64,000 nucleotides of DNA from Allobrachymonas chironomi DSM 19884 (GTDB lineage: Bacteria; Pseudomonadota; Gammaproteobacteria; Burkholderiales; Burkholderiaceae_C), in assembly GCF_000374625.1 (NCBI RefSeq), contig NZ_KB894772.1, positions 44,550 to 108,549 of the forward strand, written 5' to 3'. Positions 8,639 through 17,380 of the stretch are shown here, one piece after another. How positions within the stretch are numbered: the first letter of the stretch is position 1; each line of letters opens with the position of its first letter. Under the pieces are notes generated by a model. The model worked only from the letters and a program-made list of their open reading frames with translations, searched no databases and was not told the DNA's origin. Position numbers and translations under genes: made by a program.

Positions 8639-10501
8639 TCAAATCTCTTGCGTAACTCTGAGATAAGGATTGTTGGGTGGTACTGCATCGAACAACCAAT
8701 TCGCATCGATCAGCAAATACCCATGCAGCTTCCGGGACTTGCGCGGCCCGGTGACTTCACAGATCCAGATGTTCAAGCCGCTGTCGTGCTTTCGATGCAA
8801 CCCCAGTTTCTCAAAGCGCTTCTGCACCCACTGCCAATCCGGCATCTTGTCCTGCCGTGCCAGCGTGCCGACATGAGGGTGCTCCTGGACGTAGCGCTGG
8901 AACACACCTGGGCTGACCAAGTAGGCCGTGTCATTCACGGAATGCACGAGCGCTTTTGCGTCGTTGATGATGAGCCGGCGCGAAGCAATTCCCTGTTTCA
9001 GCCACATCATGAAATGTTCGCCTGACGGGGGCGCTGCTGTTAGGGGTGGTTTAGCAGTAGATGGTGGTGGCGAAGGAAGCACTGCGGCAGTCGCTGGCAT
9101 AGGAGTGCTGGGGTCTGCGGGGTAGCTTCTCTGTGCAACCGGCTCCACATCCTGCTCGGCACCAGGCGAGCCGCTCGTGCTCACCATTGCCAGCATGTCC
9201 TCCATGACATCGGACACGGGCTGGGCCTTAGGCGGTGAGGCGGTGACGGTACTACTGCCTTCCCAAGATGGAAGTTTCTGACCGTTCGGGGCTGCCTTCG
9301 CCATGGCCGCAGGCGGCATTTTCGGCGCCTCGGCGTCGTTTTCGGCGACTGCCGCGTGGATCGCTACCGTGCCTGCAAAAGGCGTCGGTCGCTCGCCAGA
9401 TTCCCAGATCAGCGCAGGAGCGAGGCGCAACAGGGTGAACGAGTGGGACCAGCCGGTGGAACTGGTTATGGTCGCGCGCCAAATAGCCTTGCCGTCGGGC
9501 GCCGGCTGCAACATGCCGTGATCCTGGAGGACGTTGAACACCGCGGTGTTGTTCGCAGGGATGCCATCGACGCCTTGGGACAGCAGGTGCGCACGCAGTT
9601 TGTCCGAGACCGTTTTGCTCACCAGCCACAGGGCATCGTCGGTGAGCCAGCCATCGGAGGCTTCCGGCTGGTTCAGTTTCAACTGTTCCTTGAGCAGGTA
9701 GCGCAACCCGTCGAGCAGCTTGCGCTGCAGCGCGTGCTTGGGCGCAGCCATGGCGCGGGCCGGATCGCCGCCCAGCTCCTGGGCCACCGAGGCCCGGTCT
9801 GCCTGCACGACAAGTTCGCCCAGTACGCCGGCGTGCTCGTACTGCCCGGCCAGGACGTAGAGCAGTGGTGCCCACAGGGACGGATAGCCGCTGAGCCAGT
9901 CCAGGGCCTCACGGTCGAGCAGTTGGTGGTAGAGCAAACCTGTCGCGGCGCTGTGCAGGCGGTACTCGCGATCGTCGCGGTAGCGGAATCGGTATGGCTG
10001 GCGCAGCGGGCCGTGCCAAGGGTGCCAGATGCTGCCGTCGGCCAGCTCGACGTGCAGATCGACGGCGATCTTGCCGATGTCGTGCAGCAGCGCGGCGTAG
10101 GCGACGGCGGCGGTCCAGGCTTCGGACTGTGCCGCTTGGTCTTCGGGGCTGGCGCCGATGGGCAGCAGATGGGACTGCCGCAGTTTCAGACTGTAGGCGA
10201 CGATTTCGAGGCCGTGGTCGAGCATGCCGCCCAGATAGGCATGGTGATGCGCCTCGGAGGCCGGGAAGGCCTGGACCAGCTCGGCGTAGCGTTCCAGGGG
10301 CGCTCGGTACAGCGTGGCGAATTGCCTGCGCGACAGCGAGGTGCGCTGCCAAATGTGCTCCAGCAGCTTCTGCCGGCGCGGGGTGGCCAGCAGCGATGCG
10401 GCCGACTCGGGCCGCATCAACCCTTTCGGGAGGACGGTGGCGGGTGCTGGCGGTGGCGCGCCGGCGACCGGGGGCCGTTTTCGCTGGAACAGGGAGAGCA
10501 T
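8639..10501 (-). CDS. traI: MobH relaxase TraI, PFGI-1/ICEclc class (TIGR03760)
   Basis: 620 residues. The N-terminal half is the TraI_2 domain with the HD-hydrolase-like metal motif (EAHHHAYLGGMLDHGLEIV and LLHDIGK, about residues 80-150). A proline-rich linker (about 380-500) leads to the TraI_2 C-terminal winged domain (GEHFMMWLKQGI to the end). It should nick oriT and pilot the strand into the secretion channel. I chose the ATG at 10501 (AGGA 8 nt before), which starts MLSLFQRKRPP; a longer frame exists but lacks a ribosome binding site. It stands alone, with a 315-nt gap upstream that may hold oriT. Confidence 0.9.
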   Translation of the reverse strand: MLSLFQRKRPPVAGAPPPAPATVLPKGLMRPESAASLLATPRRQKLLEHIWQRTSLSRRQFATLYRAPLERYAELVQAFPASEAHHHAYLGGMLDHGLEIVAYSLKLRQSHLLPIGASPEDQAAQSEAWTAAVAYAALLHDIGKIAVDLHVELADGSIWHPWHGPLRQPYRFRYRDDREYRLHSAATGLLYHQLLDREALDWLSGYPSLWAPLLYVLAGQYEHAGVLGELVVQADRASVAQELGGDPARAMAAPKHALQRKLLDGLRYLLKEQLKLNQPEASDGWLTDDALWLVSKTVSDKLRAHLLSQGVDGIPANNTAVFNVLQDHGMLQPAPDGKAIWRATITSSTGWSHSFTLLRLAPALIWESGERPTPFAGTVAIHAAVAENDAEAPKMPPAAMAKAAPNGQKLPSWEGSSTVTASPPKAQPVSDVMEDMLAMVSTSGSPGAEQDVEPVAQRSYPADPSTPMPATAAVLPSPPPSTAKPPLTAAPPSGEHFMMWLKQGIASRRLIINDAKALVHSVNDTAYLVSPGVFQRYVQEHPHVGTLARQDKMPDWQWVQKRFEKLGLHRKHDSGLNIWICEVTGPRKSRKLHGYLLIDANWLFDAVPPNNPYLRVTQEI

Positions 10502-10583
10502 GCGGGTGTCCTGTGGCGGGCCGACCGGGAGGCCTTTTTGCCTTTTCGAGGTAGGGCCTTTCCCCTTGCACCCCATTCCCTTG

Positions 10584-10616
10584 CCGTTTCGGCCCTTTGG
10601 CCTTTAACCGTTTCGG
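10584..10616. repeat. Two CCGTTTCGG repeats, 24 bp apart, upstream of traI
   Basis: CCGTTTCGG occurs at 10584-10592 and 10608-10616, a period of 24 bp. Each copy is itself a CCG/CGG palindrome around TTT. The surrounding 10530-10610 stretch is rich in GGCCTTT and CCTTTT runs. The position just before a relaxase gene makes it a candidate relaxase or regulator binding site; this is inference. Confidence 0.5.
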
Positions 10617-10725
10617 TATAGCGGGGCCTGGGTTGCGGTTCCAGCGTCAATGTGGAACCCGCACGAATGGATTGCGCGGCGACCAGCCGCTGGCCTCGGC
10701 CTATGCTGCGGAGACGCTGTTTTCG

Positions 10726-10807
10726 CCAGGTAGGTTGCTCTCTAGGCGTCAAAGTTGACAAATGCGACAAAGGCGACTAGAGTAAGTCCTGTCTCAAACC
10801 TACCTGG
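10726..10807. promoter_or_regulatory. Inverted repeat flanking the Xre/RES promoter (predicted operator)
   Basis: Arms CCAGGTAGGTT (10726-10736) and AACCTACCTGG (10797-10807) are a perfect 11-bp inverted repeat with centres about 71 bp apart. The promoter lies between them and the right arm reaches the ribosome binding site of the antitoxin gene. Toxin-antitoxin pairs of this type are autorepressed through such repeats. Confidence 0.68.
10755..10783 (+). promoter_or_regulatory. Promoter of the Xre/RES toxin-antitoxin operon
   Basis: A consensus TTGACA -35 (10755-10760) is followed after 17 bp by TAGAGT (10778-10783). It is 34 nt before the antitoxin ATG and lies between the two operator arms. 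Confidence 0.7.
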
Positions 10808-10816
10808 GAGATGACC

Positions 10817-11443
10817 ATGCCCACCGCCATTGAATTCATTGCCGACCGTCTGCCGCGTGTCACCGTGGAGGATGTGCGCCGCTTCGCGGATACCGTCGAA
10901 ATCCGGGATGCGCCGGCTTTCGCGGCCGAGTTGCAGGCGTTCATTCACGAGCGCGTGGAGGCGGTAAAGCTGCCAGCCAACCTCGAAGGTGAAACGGTGG
11001 AGCACGCCTTGAAGCGTAAGACGGCTGCGCTGCGCGCTGAGACGCGCTGGGCGCCGACTGAAACCGACGTCCAGCGAGGCCGCGCCGTGCTGCTGGAAAC
11101 CTTCAACCAGCCGCACAACCTGCCGCCCGCGGAGTACGCCAAGCTGGCGGACAAGTCGCGCCAGCAGATCTACAAGGACATCCTCGCCCGTCGGCTGCTG
11201 GCGCTGAACGTGGGGCCGCGAGGCCAGAAACTGCCCGACTGGCAGCTCGACCCGGTGAAGCAGCAGTTGACCCAAACCGTGCTTCAGGAGGTCGAGGGCA
11301 TCGACCCTTGGACGATCTACCGCGCACTGTCCGAACCGCTCGAAGGCTTGGGCGGCCGCTCGCCAGTGGATGCGGTGACGCATGGCACGATCGACGACGT
11401 GGCCGAGGCCGTGTTCAACGTGCTGGGCGTTCAGGTGCATTGA
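10817..11443 (+). CDS. Xre/MbcA/ParS-type antitoxin
   Basis: 208 residues. The C-terminus (GGRSPVDAVTHGTIDDVAEAVFN) fits the toxin-binding DUF2384-like domain of Xre-MbcA-ParS antitoxins. A helical DNA-binding part is in the middle (PPAEYAKLADKSRQQIYKDI). It neutralises the RES toxin encoded 12 nt downstream and should repress the shared promoter. I use the second ATG because GGGAG lies 6 nt before it; the ATG at 10811 touches the ribosome binding site. Confidence 0.82.
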   Translation: MPTAIEFIADRLPRVTVEDVRRFADTVEIRDAPAFAAELQAFIHERVEAVKLPANLEGETVEHALKRKTAALRAETRWAPTETDVQRGRAVLLETFNQPHNLPPAEYAKLADKSRQQIYKDILARRLLALNVGPRGQKLPDWQLDPVKQQLTQTVLQEVEGIDPWTIYRALSEPLEGLGGRSPVDAVTHGTIDDVAEAVFNVLGVQVH

Positions 11444-11455
11444 AGCGAGATCGCC

Positions 11456-12088
11456 ATGAGCCACGAGCTGCCTTCGTTCCTGATCGATGCCGGTGAGCTG
11501 CTCCAGCATGTGAGCCGCGTCGTCTATCGGGGCAGCCCGCTGTACTATGGCCGCAGCAGCACCAATCGCTACGATGACCCGGCCCAGGCCTACGGGGTGC
11601 TCTACCTGGGGCGCGACCTGCCCACGGCGCTGATGGAGTCGGTGTTTCATAAGCACCAGTGGCTTGCGGACACGAAGCGCTCGATCGCGCTGAAAGAAGT
11701 CCAGAGCCGGATGGTGCGCGCAGTGGGCGTGATGGACGACGTGCTTCTGGCCGACCTCACGGCGCCGGGCGTCATGGCGGGCTACTTCGGCCTGAACCTG
11801 GAGCAGTTGGCCAGCCGCGACTACACGCACACGCAGCAGGTGTCGGCCCAGGTGCATGCGATGCTTGGAGATGACGGCCAGGTGCTGTTCGACGGGGTGC
11901 TCTATCCGTCGCGCAACAACTATCCCGCCAAGAGCATCGCGCTGTTCGAGCGTGCCAGCGCGAAGGTCAGTGTCATCGAGGACATCGATCTCGTTGACCA
12001 TGTGGACTGGCCGCGTTTCGTTGCTACATACCGCATCGGCGTGGAGCCCGACCCTGGCCCGTTGGAACCGGATGACGAAGCGTCCTGA
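11456..12088 (+). CDS. RES-domain toxin (NAD+ phosphorylase family)
   Basis: 210 residues carrying the RES family signature: YRGS (Arg), YYGRSSTNRYDDP, YGVLYLGRDLPTALMESVFH with the conserved Glu, and a late Ser/Asn stretch (LYPSRNNY). The family depletes cellular NAD+ by phosphorolysis when free of antitoxin. It is paired with the Xre-type gene and probably stabilises the ICE in its host. Confidence 0.87.
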   Translation: MSHELPSFLIDAGELLQHVSRVVYRGSPLYYGRSSTNRYDDPAQAYGVLYLGRDLPTALMESVFHKHQWLADTKRSIALKEVQSRMVRAVGVMDDVLLADLTAPGVMAGYFGLNLEQLASRDYTHTQQVSAQVHAMLGDDGQVLFDGVLYPSRNNYPAKSIALFERASAKVSVIEDIDLVDHVDWPRFVATYRIGVEPDPGPLEPDDEAS

Positions 12089-12172
12089 AGCAGCAAGAGA
12101 ACACATTGAAGCCCTAAACAGAATGAAATGGACCAAACTGAAATAGGCATCCCTCAGCAGTAGGAGACGACC

Positions 12173-12532
12173 ATGAACACCACGACTCGCACCAGCACCG
12201 CAGAACGCCTCGGCCGCGCCTTTGGCCGCGGATGGCGTGCCTACGCGCGCTGTGAACGGCGGGCGTCGAACTGGTTGGTTTCCAAGGGCATGCCGACGGC
12301 TGGAGCCACCGCGCTCGTGTGGATGGTTAAGCTGGCTGCGCTCGGGGTGCTGCTGTACACCACCTTCTGGCTGGCCCTGGTGATGGTGTGCGTCATGGTG
12401 GTTGCCTGGATGGCCCGCAACACCGACTTGGGCGAGGAGTTGCCCGAGCCAGAGTGGCGAAACGGACCAGCAGGATTCGGCCTATACACCTACGACGGTT
12501 TCCGCATTGATCCTCATGTCGAGGACGACTAG
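12173..12532 (+). CDS. DUF3742 family membrane protein
   Basis: 119 residues. An arginine-rich start (RLGRAFGRGWRAYARCERR) precedes two hydrophobic segments (about 45-80) and a polar tail. DUF3742 proteins sit beside traG in this ICE class; their role is unknown. The ribosome binding site is AGGAG, 7 nt before the ATG. It converges on traG: the stops are 6 bp apart. Confidence 0.75.
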   Translation: MNTTTRTSTAERLGRAFGRGWRAYARCERRASNWLVSKGMPTAGATALVWMVKLAALGVLLYTTFWLALVMVCVMVVAWMARNTDLGEELPEPEWRNGPAGFGLYTYDGFRIDPHVEDD

Positions 12533-12538
12533 CAGCGA

Positions 12539-14062
12539 TCACTTCTTCGACACTGCATTGATCGCAATGCTTCCTCCCCTTCCGCCAGCAGCCTTGGCAT
12601 CTCCGGTGGCTCCTGCGAGGCCTTGCAACACGTTGCCGGCACGAACGCCCGCCCAAGCCAAGGCCATGATCCAGAACGTAGGCAGTACGATGAACATCGT
12701 GCCCGTGACAAACATCAGGAGCATGTCTCCGAAGGCGTTGTTCAGCCCCACCAGCGGGTCGAAGTTAGTGTGCGGCCGATTCCAGCCGAACCCCCAGCCA
12801 TAGAGCGCATCCAGGATCGTCGAATCGATCCAGCGCGCAAGCTGAAACCAGAAGTCCGTGAAGAAGAGCGCGAACTGCACGACGCTGACGGTAACGACCG
12901 TCTTCAGATCGTAGGTGCCTACGACCAGCACAAGCGGGATGCAGATGACCAGCGCCATCTTGAGCAAGGCGAGGACCATGGGCAGAGACTGTCTCACGAC
13001 GTCCATGGCGGGAAACGCGGCAATCGCGCCGACGGCCATCCCAACGTCTCCCGTGGCCCGCGTCACGATGTTCGGCAAGGTCTTGTCGATCTGGCCGCCA
13101 TAGTCCGTATAGACGCTACCCTGGTTCAATTTCTGTTGCCGCGGTGACGCGATGGCGCGGATCACCGAGTCGTCCACCTCGGCCCTGCTCAGGAACCCGG
13201 CCCAGCCTGCCAGGCGATTCAACAGGTTCGGGTCCACCTGTCCCAGCAGGCGTGCCCGCAGGCCATTGCCGCCATCGGCCCACCACTGCCTGCAGGTCGG
13301 GTAGCCGCCACCGCTGCCCACCTGTGCAAGCCCCGCATCGCGGGTGCTGTCGTAGGGCCAGTCGTCGCGCGGCGTGCTTGAGCGGTAGGTGTCGTAGTAG
13401 CCGCCCGTGTCCGTGAAAAACCTCGACCCTATCCAGGTCACGTCGTGCATCTGCTGCTCATCAAGCTGAGGGCGCTGCATGAACAATTTGGCCCGCGCAG
13501 GCCCATAGCAATCCCGCGAGAAATCCGCTACTTCCTGAGCCAGTACCGGGTCGTCAATGCGGGTCGCGTCGATCTCCATGCGCATCTGCCGCAGGTCCGT
13601 GCCGCATGGGATCGCCGCCACCGAGGCGCTCGTGACGGCGCGCGAGAGCGCGTGCATGAAAGCCCACCAGACCGGCACCTTCGCCGACTGGTTGTTGATG
13701 GTGCTGAAGGACTGCGACCAGCCGGTATCCGTGGGCTGCGGCACGCTGACCTGGCACTGGGCCGAGCGCGAGCTGTCGTACTGGATGGTGTTGAGGTCCA
13801 CGTCGATGAACGGGATGCCAGCGAACATCACCACCACGATGGCGACGAAGACCCGGTTCTCGATGCGCGCAGCCGAGAGCACGCCCTTGTTGCCTTCGTC
13901 GGCACCTTCCGCACGGGCCTTCAACCACTCCTGCACGATGATGGCGACGAACGGCAGCGCGAATACTCCGCTCGACACCAGCACCGCCCAGATGCCGTTG
14001 TTGACGATCCAGGACACCAGCGTCAGGTAGTACTCCAGGTAGTCGGTCGTAAAAAGCGTCAT
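12539..14062 (-). CDS. traG: TraG-like mating-pair protein (TraG N-terminal domain)
   Basis: 507 residues. It begins with two membrane segments (VSWIVNNGIWAVLVSSGVFALPFVAIIVQEW; about 17-45 and 80-96), then a large periplasmic part with several Cys, then a cluster of three or four membrane segments (about 340-480). This is the PFGI-class TraG, equivalent to the TraG N-terminal part of F, which stabilises mating pairs and helps pilus assembly. It ends the TIGR03757-TraU-TIGR03755 operon. Confidence 0.86.
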   Translation of the reverse strand: MTLFTTDYLEYYLTLVSWIVNNGIWAVLVSSGVFALPFVAIIVQEWLKARAEGADEGNKGVLSAARIENRVFVAIVVVMFAGIPFIDVDLNTIQYDSSRSAQCQVSVPQPTDTGWSQSFSTINNQSAKVPVWWAFMHALSRAVTSASVAAIPCGTDLRQMRMEIDATRIDDPVLAQEVADFSRDCYGPARAKLFMQRPQLDEQQMHDVTWIGSRFFTDTGGYYDTYRSSTPRDDWPYDSTRDAGLAQVGSGGGYPTCRQWWADGGNGLRARLLGQVDPNLLNRLAGWAGFLSRAEVDDSVIRAIASPRQQKLNQGSVYTDYGGQIDKTLPNIVTRATGDVGMAVGAIAAFPAMDVVRQSLPMVLALLKMALVICIPLVLVVGTYDLKTVVTVSVVQFALFFTDFWFQLARWIDSTILDALYGWGFGWNRPHTNFDPLVGLNNAFGDMLLMFVTGTMFIVLPTFWIMALAWAGVRAGNVLQGLAGATGDAKAAGGRGGSIAINAVSKK

Positions 14063-14077
14063 GGCGCGGCTCCCTCT

Positions 14078-14425
14078 TCAGCTCTGCATCAGCAGGCTGG
14101 CTTCCAGCGCCACGATGGCGACGACGCCGGCGATCTCGCTGCGCACCAGGCGTCGCCGCGCTTGCGCGTCTTCCTCGCGGGCCAGCAGCCGGCGGCGCAT
14201 CCAGACCCAGCCATAGACCGTCGCGCCGTACAGGCACAGCCGCCACACCAGGAAGTAGCCCGCGCTGGCAGCCAGCCACCGCTCCCAGCCGGCAACGCTG
14301 CCGACGAGGTAGATGCCGACGAGATTGGCGCCCACGGCCGCGGCGATGATGACCACCGCCAGGAGCAGCGCCTTTGCCGCGCGCCGGCTGAAAAGCCAGC
14401 GCGGGCGCAGCCAGGCCGCGTTCAT
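14078..14425 (-). CDS. Small ICE membrane protein between TIGR03755 and TraG
   Basis: 115 residues with four predicted hydrophobic segments (about 17-40, 45-65, 66-80, 97-113) and an Arg-rich cytoplasmic loop. I do not recognise a named domain. Its start overlaps the stop of the upstream TIGR03755 gene by 4 nt (ATGA), and it ends 15 nt before traG, so it belongs to the mating apparatus operon. Confidence 0.72.
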   Translation of the reverse strand: MNAAWLRPRWLFSRRAAKALLLAVVIIAAAVGANLVGIYLVGSVAGWERWLAASAGYFLVWRLCLYGATVYGWVWMRRRLLAREEDAQARRRLVRSEIAGVVAIVALEASLLMQS

Positions 14426-15816
14426 GGCGTGCCTCCCGGGTTGCCCCGCTGCAACCGATCGAGGCGGTCGGGCACCGGGTCGCCTTCGTAGATGCCGCGC
14501 GAGCCGGCCGCGCGCGTCCCGTGGCGCTGGATGATGGCCATGGGCGAGTTGTTCGCCAGTTCGCGCCGCAGTTCAAGTTCGGTCTTGAGGTTGCGGATCT
14601 CCTGATCGAGCGTGTCGCTCTCGTGGTTCACGGCCTCGACCGCCAACTGGTTGGCCGCCACGTTGGGTTCCTTCTTGCCGGTCAGCAGGGTCCGCTGGAG
14701 CAGCAATGCCTTCTCCAGCACGGACGACAACGCGACCTCGGACGCGAGACGTCGCGCCAGCAGGTCTTGGTCTGGCTCGTCGCGCAGCGCCTCGATGACG
14801 CCGCGTGTAATGGGCAGCGAGGTGCTGCCGGCTGCATGCAGGTTCTCGAACGTCGTGTTGCGCGTCCCAGAGACCAGTTCCTGCAAGGCCTCCAGCTTGG
14901 TCTCGTACTCCTCCTGGATCAGCGGCGTCAGCCCGACGCCAGGCACGGTCTCGGTCTTGGTGCAGGAATCACACGTGCGCTGTACCTGTTCCCCGAGAAC
15001 CCGCGTCGCCCATTCGGTCGCCTGCTGCGGCGACGTCCAGGTCTGGCAGGACAGGCTCGCGCAACTGGCGGGCGCGATGGAGGACGTGTCAGTCACGCTG
15101 CGCCCGTTGACCAGGTTGTAGCCCGCCCGCGTCACGTCACCGACCACCCGGATGGCCGACTGGCCCGCGCCGCCGGCATTGCTGCCGCCCACCCAGGGCA
15201 CGCCGTCGTTGCCGCGGCGCGTCTCGGCCTGCTCGATCGCCGATACGGCATCCGTGCTCGACACCGCATCGCGCAGCGCCATGCCTTCCGCCATCTGGCT
15301 CCATCCGAGCTGGCCGCCCGCCGTCTCGGCCATCTTCTCGGCCATCGCGCGACACGTCAGCTTGGAGCGGTCGAAATCCAGCCTCGCCTGCAGCACACCA
15401 TTGGTCAGCAGGTTGTACAGCCCCGGATCGGCACGCTGGATGATCAGCGCCGGCAGCGATGCCACGGCACTGGTCGCGCTCTGGATCACGTTGCTCATGA
15501 TCTGCTGGAACCCATTCGTGATCCCATTGAGCTGATTGCGCAGCGTGGTCTGGATGCTCATGTCGCCGCAGATGAGGTTGCTGTTCCAACCCAGGCCGAC
15601 CCCGATCGAACGCATGCCAGCGGCGCGGCCCATGGACACCGCACTGCCACCGCCGATCGAGTACATGACCTCATCGCCGATGACGGGGCCGCTGGTCTGG
15701 AAGCCGGCCTGCGCCCACGCGAGGCCACAGACCAGGGCGAGCGCGCCGGCTAGCGCCGTGGGGCGCAGCGGGCGGCGAACCTTGGCGGATGGGTTCATCA
15801 GTTCAGGACGCTTCAT
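14422..15816 (-). CDS. ICE mating protein, TIGR03755 (PFL_4711) family
   Basis: 464 residues. A Sec signal (ALAGALALVCGLAWAQA) exports it. The mature part has Cys pairs (SCASLSCQTW, TCDSCTKTE) and a long helical C-terminus, as in F TraH-like proteins of this region. I chose the ATG at 15816 (GAGGG 8 nt before, giving MKRPELMN) over a longer frame. It follows TraU by 10 nt. Confidence 0.83.
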   Translation of the reverse strand: MKRPELMNPSAKVRRPLRPTALAGALALVCGLAWAQAGFQTSGPVIGDEVMYSIGGGSAVSMGRAAGMRSIGVGLGWNSNLICGDMSIQTTLRNQLNGITNGFQQIMSNVIQSATSAVASLPALIIQRADPGLYNLLTNGVLQARLDFDRSKLTCRAMAEKMAETAGGQLGWSQMAEGMALRDAVSSTDAVSAIEQAETRRGNDGVPWVGGSNAGGAGQSAIRVVGDVTRAGYNLVNGRSVTDTSSIAPASCASLSCQTWTSPQQATEWATRVLGEQVQRTCDSCTKTETVPGVGLTPLIQEEYETKLEALQELVSGTRNTTFENLHAAGSTSLPITRGVIEALRDEPDQDLLARRLASEVALSSVLEKALLLQRTLLTGKKEPNVAANQLAVEAVNHESDTLDQEIRNLKTELELRRELANNSPMAIIQRHGTRAAGSRGIYEGDPVPDRLDRLQRGNPGGTP

Positions 15817-15826
15817 CGCCGTACCC

Positions 15827-16774
15827 TCAATAGAAATCGACGCTGCCGAGGAACACCTGGCCCCGGCGTTCGCAGCACGCATAGGGCCGCCACAACGCCC
15901 AGGCGTAGTCGCCTTGTTGGGCCTGTGTCAGGAAGCCGTTGCGCGGGAAGACCGTGCAGGACGAGGACAGGACGGGCGTGAGTTCCTGCCACTTGCCGGT
16001 CGAGGCATCGCCCTCCATCAGCGCGCCGGCCGGCCAGTAGCCATCGCGGGAGTTGGCGAGCAGCGGCTGATAGACGTGGATCTGCCCGCGGCGCGTGACC
16101 ACATCGCCGGCCCGTTGGGCCACCACGGCACCGGCCTTGTGGTCGTCCGTCTGGTGCAGGAAGCCGCCGCGCGGATAGACGTTGCCCCAGAGGTTCAGGG
16201 TCGAGCGCGCGCCGACCTCGCGCATGCCCGGGATCAATGCCTCCGGGTACACCATCTCCGGTACGTTGTAGCGCCAGGCCGGCGTGTCCAGCGTACTGAG
16301 CAGGTACGGCATGAAGGCCGTGCCTGCGCCCTCGCAGAAATAGCCCGAGGACGAGACGAACTGGTTGAACACCTCGACGCCGGGGTGGCCGATGACGTCC
16401 GCGTTCTTGAACTTCGCGAGATTGTTTTCGTCATCTTCATTGGTGGTGCCGTCCCCGCCGGCCTGGGCCGAAGGGTTGGGCGTGCTCATGGCGCGCACTT
16501 CGACCCAGGGGTTCTCGCCGGTGTTCGAGTAGGACGAAACCACCGCATCGGGGATGTAGTGCCTGACCTTGACGGACGTGCGCACCGTGCAGCCGGTCCA
16601 GGTGCAGTAGAGCCAGTAGCAGATACCCACCACCCGGTACTCCAGGCAATCGGGCGAAGCCACTGAACCCACGATGGTCGCCGTGTTCAGGGCGTAGCTG
16701 CCCGTGGCGCTGAGCAGCAGCACGGAGGTGACGGCAGCCCGCATGCGGCGCAGAAGGTCGAATGAGCGGATCAC
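15827..16774 (-). CDS. traU: TraU-family protein, TIGR03756 (PFL_4710)
   Basis: 315 residues. A signal sequence (about residues 10-28) precedes a periplasmic domain rich in cysteines (GICYWLYCTWTGC, YFCEGAG, YACCERRG) as in TraU, which acts in mating-pair formation and DNA transfer. The start overlaps the TIGR03757 stop by 4 nt. The many Cys suggest it depends on a disulfide catalyst such as the DsbA-like protein encoded nearby. Confidence 0.83.
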   Translation of the reverse strand: MIRSFDLLRRMRAAVTSVLLLSATGSYALNTATIVGSVASPDCLEYRVVGICYWLYCTWTGCTVRTSVKVRHYIPDAVVSSYSNTGENPWVEVRAMSTPNPSAQAGGDGTTNEDDENNLAKFKNADVIGHPGVEVFNQFVSSSGYFCEGAGTAFMPYLLSTLDTPAWRYNVPEMVYPEALIPGMREVGARSTLNLWGNVYPRGGFLHQTDDHKAGAVVAQRAGDVVTRRGQIHVYQPLLANSRDGYWPAGALMEGDASTGKWQELTPVLSSSCTVFPRNGFLTQAQQGDYAWALWRPYACCERRGQVFLGSVDFY

Positions 16775-17217
16775 GGTTCGGCCCTCCGGTGCTGTTCGAT
16801 GCGCGCGATGGCGCGGGCCACGTCAGGCTCGCCATAGACCACGTAGCGCTGATCCACCACGACAGCCGGAATGGTGGTGATGCCCAGGCTCCATGCGTCG
16901 GCAACGCCCTGGTATGCGGTGGCGATGCGACGCTGGAGGTCAGCGCCCCCCTGGCTCAGCCGGCGCTTCACGATGGCTGTTGCCTGTCCGGGATCGGCGG
17001 GCAGCGCCGCAGAAAGCTCCGCTTCGATCCGGGGCGCTTCATCCAGCTCGATCAGCTGCTCGCCACCCATGGTCCTGACCGGGTGACGGCTGTCGGTGAT
17101 GATCACCACATCGGCGGCGAAGCTGGCCGGGCTGAACACGGCCAGGGAAGCCGGCAGCGCAACGGCCAGGCCAAGGGTTCGCCAGCCCGATGCGAACCTG
17201 GATGAAGATGCTGGCAT
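16771..17217 (-). CDS. ICE periplasmic protein, TIGR03757 (PFL_4709) family
   Basis: 148 residues with a signal peptide (LAVALPASLAVFSPASFA) and a small domain resembling the TrbC/TraW partner proteins of F (ITTIPAVVVDQRYVVYGEPDVARAI). The ATG at 17217 is preferred to an upstream TTG. It is the first gene of the operon that runs through TraU to TraG. The TTGTTTG box lies 63 bp upstream. Confidence 0.78.
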   Translation of the reverse strand: MPASSSRFASGWRTLGLAVALPASLAVFSPASFAADVVIITDSRHPVRTMGGEQLIELDEAPRIEAELSAALPADPGQATAIVKRRLSQGGADLQRRIATAYQGVADAWSLGITTIPAVVVDQRYVVYGEPDVARAIARIEQHRRAEP

Positions 17218-17279
17218 GTCGAGCGCCCCCAAGAGTTGTCAAGGGCCATAGTCAAACGCCGAACGCCATGCGGCCCCAA

Positions 17280-17287
17280 CAAACAAT
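17280..17287 (-). promoter_or_regulatory. Transfer-operon box ATTGTTTG before TIGR03757-TraU-TraG
   Basis: GCATTGTTTGTTG on the minus strand, 63 bp before the first start codon. Nearly the same sequence lies 62 and 59 bp before the other two transfer operons (26634, 32794). No -10 hexamer is obvious at fixed spacing, so an activator site is more likely than a -35. Confidence 0.5.
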
Positions 17288-17330
17288 GCGCATCGCGGAC
17301 TGCCCGCATACCTGCTTGTCTTGCGCCAAT

Positions 17331-17355
17331 GAAAAGCGGAGGCCGAAGCCTCCGC
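17331..17355 (-). terminator. Rho-independent terminator after the JAB/RadC gene
   Basis: On the minus strand an 8-bp stem GCGGAGGC/GCCTCCGC with a TTCG loop is followed by TTTTC. It lies 26 nt after the stop of the JAB-domain gene and insulates it from the next operon. Confidence 0.8.
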
Positions 17356-17380
17356 GTGGATCAAGGAGCCGGTGCCATTG

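Noticed and set aside
10742..12136. A 464-codon minus-strand frame across the toxin-antitoxin pair
   Set aside because: It runs opposite two genes with recognised domains and their own promoter and ribosome binding sites.
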